A DNA stretch of 64,000 nt from CAZNPA01 sp964575095 (GTDB lineage Bacteria > Pseudomonadota > Alphaproteobacteria > Rickettsiales > SXRF01), in NCBI GenBank assembly GCA_964575095.1, contig CAZNPA010000008.1:24887-88886 (forward strand), written 5' to 3'. Shown here piece by piece: positions 59,634 to 64,000 of the stretch. Both the position numbers and the translations under genes were made by a program. Within the stretch, counting starts at the first letter, position 1. The number at the start of each line of letters is the position of its first letter. The notes under the pieces are model-generated. The model was not told where the DNA came from, searched no databases, and saw only the letters and a list, made by a program, of their open reading frames with translations.

Positions 59634-60926
59634 CTATATCCGGCTGATTTTCGGGTCGGCGAAAAATTCCCGGTACTCGGCGATGCCTTGCTTATCGTCT
59701 AATTCTTTTTCCATGCGGGCGACGGCGAGGGTGGCTACACCGTTGCCGATCAGGTTGATCATGGCGCGTATGGACGACATAAAGCGGTCGACGCCTAAGA
59801 GCAGCGCTAGCCCCTCGATGGGGAGAAATCCGGTGGCCTGAATGGTGGCGGCCAGCACGATGAAGGCGCTGCCGACGACGCCCGCCGCGCCTTTCGAGGT
59901 GAAGAGCAATATGCCCAAAATGCTGATCTGCTGGCTTAAGTCGAGCGGCACGCCATAGGCCTGAGCGATGAAGACGACGCACATGGCGAGATAAATCGTC
60001 GAGCCGTCGAGGTTGAAGGAATAGCCGGTCGGGATGACGAGGCCGACCACCGGTTTCGAGCAGCCGAGCTTTTGCAGCTTTTCCATGATGCGCGGCAGCA
60101 CGGTCTCCGATGAGCCGGTGCCGAAGACGATGAAAAGCTCGTCCTCGATATAGCGAATGAACCGCCACAGGTCGAAGCGCCAGATGCGTGCCACCGTTCC
60201 CAATACGACGATGATGAAAACGATCATGGTCAGGATGGCGACCAGCACCAGTTTCCCGAGCGGTATAATCGATTCGATGCCATATTTGCCGATGGTGAAG
60301 GCCATGGCGCCGAACGCGGCCAGCGGCGCTAAGTACATAATGGTTTTGATGATGTTAAAGAACACGGCGGTGACTTTTTCCATGCCCTGAGTGATGCCCT
60401 TGCCTTTTTCCCCCATCGCCGACAGCGCGCCGCCGAACACCAGCGCCAGAAACAAGACCTGCAGCAAATTGTCGCCGGTGAAGGCGCCGAGGAAGGAACG
60501 GGGGATGATGTCCATGACGAAGGCGACCAACCCGTGCTCCTGGTTCGCGGCGGCGGTGGTGTATTTGGTGATGTCGCCCTTGGCGACGGCCTCGATATTG
60601 AACCCGACGCCGGGCTGTAAAATATTGACCGCAAGCAAGCCGAGGATAAGCGCCAGCGTGGTGACGACCTCGAAATAGATGATGGCCTTCAAGCCCACTT
60701 CGCCGACTTTCTTGACGTCGCCCATGTGCGACATGCCGGTGACGATGGTGAGGAAAATGATCGGGCCCACCACCATTTTTATCAGGCGGATGAAGATGTC
60801 GCCCAGCGGCTTCATCGCCTCGCCCTGCTCGGGATAAAAATGTCCGAACGCGACGCCGAGGACGATCGCCGCCAGCACCTGAAACGTCATGTTGCTCAAA
60901 AAGCGTTTGGCTTTGGATGTCGACAT
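59634..60926 (-). CDS. dctA: C4-dicarboxylate:H+/Na+ symporter
   Basis: The 430-residue inner-membrane carrier has the full DctA pattern: VLAAIVLGVAFGHFYPEQGEAMKPLGDIFI near the N terminus, the serine-rich FGTGSSETVLPRIMEKL, PTGYSFNLDGSTIYLAM, and GVDRFMSSIRAMINLIGNGVATLAVARME. It imports succinate, fumarate and malate in characterised members. The closely similar gene at 2473 is a paralogue. Confidence 0.92.
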   Translation of the reverse strand: MSTSKAKRFLSNMTFQVLAAIVLGVAFGHFYPEQGEAMKPLGDIFIRLIKMVVGPIIFLTIVTGMSHMGDVKKVGEVGLKAIIYFEVVTTLALILGLLAVNILQPGVGFNIEAVAKGDITKYTTAAANQEHGLVAFVMDIIPRSFLGAFTGDNLLQVLFLALVFGGALSAMGEKGKGITQGMEKVTAVFFNIIKTIMYLAPLAAFGAMAFTIGKYGIESIIPLGKLVLVAILTMIVFIIVVLGTVARIWRFDLWRFIRYIEDELFIVFGTGSSETVLPRIMEKLQKLGCSKPVVGLVIPTGYSFNLDGSTIYLAMCVVFIAQAYGVPLDLSQQISILGILLFTSKGAAGVVGSAFIVLAATIQATGFLPIEGLALLLGVDRFMSSIRAMINLIGNGVATLAVARMEKELDDKQGIAEYREFFADPKISRI

Positions 60927-61023
60927 AGGTTCTTTCTATCCCAAAATGCCGGACGTGCAAGCATCTGATTGCAAAGCCAGAGGAAAATCCCTATAGCAGA
61001 AAGAGCAAAATGCAGGAAGAATT

Positions 61024-62280
61024 ATGCGCAAAGTCCTCGTCTCGGGCATGATCGGCAACGGCTTGGAGTGGTACGATTACGCTCTCTACGGCCAGATGGC
61101 GTGGTTGATCTCGAAGCTGTTTTTCCCTGAAGGCGACCCGACCGTGGCCTTGCTCGCCACCTACGGCGTCTTTGCCGCCGGGTTCGTCGTCCGGCCGGTG
61201 GGCGCCGTGCTGTTCGGCTGGATCGGCGACACCTACGGTCGCAAGCAGGCGATGGTGATTGCCGTGCTGATGATGGCGATCCCAACCGGCTGCATCGGCT
61301 TGCTTCCCACCTATGCCGACATCGGCCTTGCCGCGCCGATCCTGCTGACGCTGATACGCCTGCTGCAGGGACTGTCATTGGGCGGCGAGTTCTCCGGCTC
61401 GATCACCTATATCGTCGAGCACGCGCCGCCTTCGCGCCGCGGCGTCGCCGGGTCGGCGTCGCTGGTCAGCCTCAATATGGGATTTCTGCTCGGACTGGCG
61501 GTAACGCAGGCCTGCCTTGCCCTGTTCGGCGAGGCGGCGTTCACCGAGTGGGCGTGGCGCGTGCCTTTTTTGCTCGGCATCGCCATCGGCCTGATCGGGT
61601 TTTACATCCGCACCCACTGCCGGGAAAGCCCGGTCTACGAGGAGGCGCGGCAGGGCGGGCATCTCTCGAAGCGCCCGGTGCGTGAGGCGGTGGCCAGGCA
61701 TCCGTGGGAGATTGCGCAGGGCTTCGCCCTCTACATGACGGTGACAATGCCGTTTTACCTGACGGCGATTTATTTCATCAGCTTTTCGCACAAGCAGCTC
61801 GGGGTAGGCATGGGCGACGCGATGTGGCTTAACGTCGTCAACATGACGGTGATGATGGCCATGTTTTTCCTGTCAGCCTGGCTTTCTGACCGTTTCGGCC
61901 GCAAGCCCCTGATGACCGGTGCGGCGCTTCTTATTCTGGCCGGCGTCTATCCGCTGTTTACGCTGTTTGTTCCCGGTGAGCCGCTGCTTACCATCGGTTT
62001 GGCGCAGGCGGCGTTTGCCGCCGTGGTCGGTTTTTATATCGGGCCGATTGCCGCCGTGCTGGTGGAATTATTCCCGACCTCGGTGCGCTATACCGGCATG
62101 GCCATCGCCTATAATTTCGCCGCCGCGATCTTCGGCGGCACGGCGCCGTTCGTGTGCGAATGGCTGATCCGCGCCACCGGCAGCAACGCCTCGATCGCCT
62201 ATTATGTAATGATATGCGCCGCTACATCGCTGTTGGCGCTCTATTTCTACAAAGACCGGCATCTGGAAGCGCTGAGATAA
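61024..62280 (+). CDS. MFS transporter, metabolite:H+ symporter (MHS) family
   Basis: The 418-residue protein has twelve helices. It has the MHS opening GNGLEWYDYALYGQMAWLI, the loop motif GWIGDTYGRKQAM, and LLQGLSLGGEFSGSITYIVEHAPPSRRG. ProP and related carriers transport proline, betaine, citrate or other organic acids; which one here is unknown. AGGAAG lies 5 bases before the ATG. Its stop overlaps the next start by one base. Confidence 0.9.
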   Translation: MRKVLVSGMIGNGLEWYDYALYGQMAWLISKLFFPEGDPTVALLATYGVFAAGFVVRPVGAVLFGWIGDTYGRKQAMVIAVLMMAIPTGCIGLLPTYADIGLAAPILLTLIRLLQGLSLGGEFSGSITYIVEHAPPSRRGVAGSASLVSLNMGFLLGLAVTQACLALFGEAAFTEWAWRVPFLLGIAIGLIGFYIRTHCRESPVYEEARQGGHLSKRPVREAVARHPWEIAQGFALYMTVTMPFYLTAIYFISFSHKQLGVGMGDAMWLNVVNMTVMMAMFFLSAWLSDRFGRKPLMTGAALLILAGVYPLFTLFVPGEPLLTIGLAQAAFAAVVGFYIGPIAAVLVELFPTSVRYTGMAIAYNFAAAIFGGTAPFVCEWLIRATGSNASIAYYVMICAATSLLALYFYKDRHLEALR

Positions 62281-63254
62281 TGAAATCCCTTATCAAAAAG
62301 ATCTTCGATATTTTTCAAACGCCGATCGATGGTATGTTGGCGGCACTGGCGATACCGGCGGCGCTGCCGCTTCTGCTCTACCGGCGGATCGGATCAAGAC
62401 GCCTGCCGCTTGCGACCGCCTGCCTTAAAAAAATTGGACTGTTCCCGATCCGGAACCATTATTCCGAGCCGCTTTTCGATGACCGGCAGTTAAGGCAAAG
62501 TCTTTCAGAGGACCGGCATCTGCCCGGCATCGACCTCAACGTGTCCGGCCAGCTGAATTTTTTACATGGCCTGAGCTATTCCGCCGAATTGACGGCGCTT
62601 AACCTTAGCGAACCGTCGTCCGAGCCCCGGCGTTTTTACATCAACAACGGAAGTTTCGAAGCCGGCGACGCCGAATTTCTCTACCAGTTTATCCGGGCGA
62701 CAAAACCCGGTAAAATCATCGAAATCGGCAGCGGCAACTCGACTAAAATCGCCAAACTTGCGTTGGAAAAAAATAGAGAGGAAACGCGCCGCGCCGCCGC
62801 GCATATCTGCGTCGAGCCTTACGAACGGCCGTGGCTGGAGCAATTGGGCGGCATCGAGGTAATCCGCAGGCGCGTCGAAGACTGCGAATTCAATTGGGCA
62901 ACCGAACTTTGTGCCGGCGATATGTTGTTCATAGATTCCTCGCACATCATACGGCCGCAGGGCGACGTGCTTAAGGAATATCTCGACATCCTGCCGCAGC
63001 TTACCCCCGGCGTCACCGTGCACATCCACGACATTTTCACGCCCAGAGATTATCCGCGCGCGGTGGTGGCGGAACACGTATGGTTCTGGAACGAGCAATA
63101 CCTGCTCGAAGCGCTGCTTTCCAACAGCGTCAGATACGAGATCATCGCCGCAGTGAATTTTCTGAAACACCACCATTACGAAGCGCTGCAAAAAGCCTGC
63201 CCTTATCTGACCAAAGACCGTGAGCCGGGCTCTTTCTACATGCGTGTGCGCTAA
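62280..63254 (+). CDS. Class I SAM-dependent methyltransferase-like protein
   Basis: The 324-residue protein has an N-terminal hydrophobic segment (IDGMLAALAIPAALPLLLY) and a Rossmann methylase domain with IIEIGSGNSTKIAKLAL (SAM-binding), CVEPYERPW, DMLFIDSSHIIRPQGDV and VHIHDIFTPRDYP. This is the Methyltransf_24 type, often acting on glycans or small molecules. I chose the ATG at 62280 (MKSLIKKIF), overlapping the transporter stop. Confidence 0.75.
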   Translation: MKSLIKKIFDIFQTPIDGMLAALAIPAALPLLLYRRIGSRRLPLATACLKKIGLFPIRNHYSEPLFDDRQLRQSLSEDRHLPGIDLNVSGQLNFLHGLSYSAELTALNLSEPSSEPRRFYINNGSFEAGDAEFLYQFIRATKPGKIIEIGSGNSTKIAKLALEKNREETRRAAAHICVEPYERPWLEQLGGIEVIRRRVEDCEFNWATELCAGDMLFIDSSHIIRPQGDVLKEYLDILPQLTPGVTVHIHDIFTPRDYPRAVVAEHVWFWNEQYLLEALLSNSVRYEIIAAVNFLKHHHYEALQKACPYLTKDREPGSFYMRVR

Positions 63255-63396
63255 TGCAGGCTGGAAAAGGCGGAAAAATTAAATGATTCGGCAAACAAGG
63301 GGTTGCAGGAAGAAACCAAGGCCGGCTTCAAAAGGGGCGCCAGCCGCGCACGGAATATGTCCTAGATTTTTCAGCACGACCTATTATAAATCCATC

Positions 63397-63855
63397 ATGC
63401 GCCGCATTATTTTTACTGCCGTCCTGTTGTGCTGCTTCGTGCCGCCCGTCTTTGCAGCGCTTGCCATTCCGCACGACCAAGTCATCATCATCAACGCCGC
63501 CAAAGAGATGGCCGCCGGCGATTACAAAGCCGCCGAGGCCAGCTACAGCAAAGCCATCGCCGTCAACGCCAGCAACGCCAACGCTTACCTGCAGCGCGCG
63601 CTGGCGCGCCGCGAACTCGGCGATGCGGCAGGGATGACGGCCGATGCAAAACATGCCGTGGCGCTTGTCACGCAGGCGCTGTCGCGCAACGCCACCAGCG
63701 CCGATCTGTATTACCAGCGCAGTCTGGGCAAACGGCTGCTCAAGCAATTCGATGACGCCGAACATGACTTGCGTCAGGCGATTCAATTGAATCGCAACGC
63801 CCAGTGGGACAATGATCTTAAGGCGCTGCAATTGGAACGTAAGATGGCGAAGTAG
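63397..63855 (+). CDS. Exported TPR-repeat protein
   Basis: The 152-residue protein has a signal peptide (IIFTAVLLCCFVPPVFAAL) and three TPR-like units, seen at AAEASYSKAIAVNASNANAYLQRALARRELGD and DLYYQRSLGKRLLKQFDDAEHDLRQAIQLN. It is predicted to be periplasmic and to mediate protein contacts. The start at 63397 gives the signal peptide; the longer frame upstream is not used. A heptamer element follows its stop and may terminate it. Confidence 0.7.
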   Translation: MRRIIFTAVLLCCFVPPVFAALAIPHDQVIIINAAKEMAAGDYKAAEASYSKAIAVNASNANAYLQRALARRELGDAAGMTADAKHAVALVTQALSRNATSADLYYQRSLGKRLLKQFDDAEHDLRQAIQLNRNAQWDNDLKALQLERKMAK

Positions 63856-63858
63856 AGA

Positions 63859-63936
63859 GGGATTAGGCTTTGGGGATTAGGGATTGGAGAAAAAAACACT
63901 GTTTTCCCTAATGCCTAATTCCTAATCCCCAATCCC
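63859..63936. repeat. Palindromic heptamer element, copy 4
   Basis: The left arm has heptamers GGGATTA, (GGCTTTG), GGGATTA and GGGATTG. The A-rich centre is GAGAAAAAAACACTGTTTT, and the right arm (CCCTAATGCCTAATTCCTAATCCCCAATCCC) is its imperfect inverse. It is intergenic, between the TPR gene and tRNA-Gly, and can fold as a long hairpin. Confidence 0.88.
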
Positions 63937-63945
63937 TTTGTTTAA

Positions 63946-64000
63946 GCGGGTGTAGCTTAGTGGTAAAGCTCCAGCCTTCCAAGCTGGCTATGAGGGTTCG
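63946..64000 (+). tRNA. tRNA-Gly (anticodon TCC), 3' end cut by the window
   Basis: GCGGGTGTAGCTTAGTGGTA begins a tRNA with acceptor and D-arm. The anticodon stem CCAGC/GCTGG encloses CTTCCAA, giving anticodon TCC (Gly, GGA/GGG codons). The sequence stops at GGTTCG of the T-loop. Confidence 0.93.

Noticed and set aside
1..64000. CRISPR arrays, prophage, insertion sequences or toxin-antitoxin loci
   Set aside because: No regularly spaced repeats, transposase, integrase or phage structural genes were seen on either strand.

Overview
The window is a chromosomal segment from an alphaproteobacterium. The evidence is the gene order hemJ-hemH-hemE / origin / ppsR-aroE-coaE-dnaQ with secB and a Tim44-like gene nearby, the HdaA-PerM-DUF2066-purM-purN neighbourhood, and the set of Gram-negative envelope genes (Bam, MsbA, LpxK, WaaA). 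The genus cannot be fixed by eye. Most genes are GC-rich and tightly packed, with start/stop overlaps. No rRNA, CRISPR array, prophage or transposase was seen.

Layout: 0-1.4 kb holds the end of homoserine dehydrogenase and glpX. 1.4-4.7 kb has two small unknown genes and two transporters (DAACS and EamA). 4.7-12 kb has glnD, hdaA, a PerM-like protein, a DUF2066 protein, purM and purN. 12.0-12.24 kb carries what looks like a branched-chain amino acid attenuator in front of a divergent SDR-like gene. 13-23.4 kb has ndk, two tandem OmpA-like lipoproteins, guaA, a TPR membrane protein, bamB, der, an ABC ATPase, an RlmI-like methylase and mscL. 23.4-29.1 kb has putA, an AT-rich membrane protein and an alanine/glycine symporter. 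29.1-31.6 kb is the haem block hemE-hemH-hemJ.

31.62-31.94 kb is the best candidate for the replication origin: an AT-rich gap between hemE and ppsR flanked by inverted DnaA boxes. To its right lie aroE, coaE, dnaQ, an OmpA-family gene, secB, timA, mltA, a two-component pair, cca, phoB, purD and xseA. A lipid A/KDO cluster (acyltransferase, lpxK, waaA, DUF374, msbA) fills 44.8-50.3 kb. The accessory-looking stretch 50.4-55.9 kb has an orphan TAXI binding protein, a His-rich membrane protein, a SCO1-like lipoprotein and a TIGR03118 protein behind a Fur-box-like site. 55.9-64 kb has ribA, an atypical response regulator with rlmN, an M48-like protease, dctA, an MHS transporter, a methyltransferase, a TPR protein and the start of a tRNA-Gly.

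The most unusual signal is a dispersed element made of tandem GGGATTN heptamers, usually with an inverted second arm. It occurs four times, and three copies are read in the same frame inside protein-coding genes (der, aroE, and the shared 3' end of two convergent transporter genes). It recalls the palindromic elements that insert into genes in Rickettsia. The second is the orphan Val/Ile leader-peptide attenuator at 12 kb.
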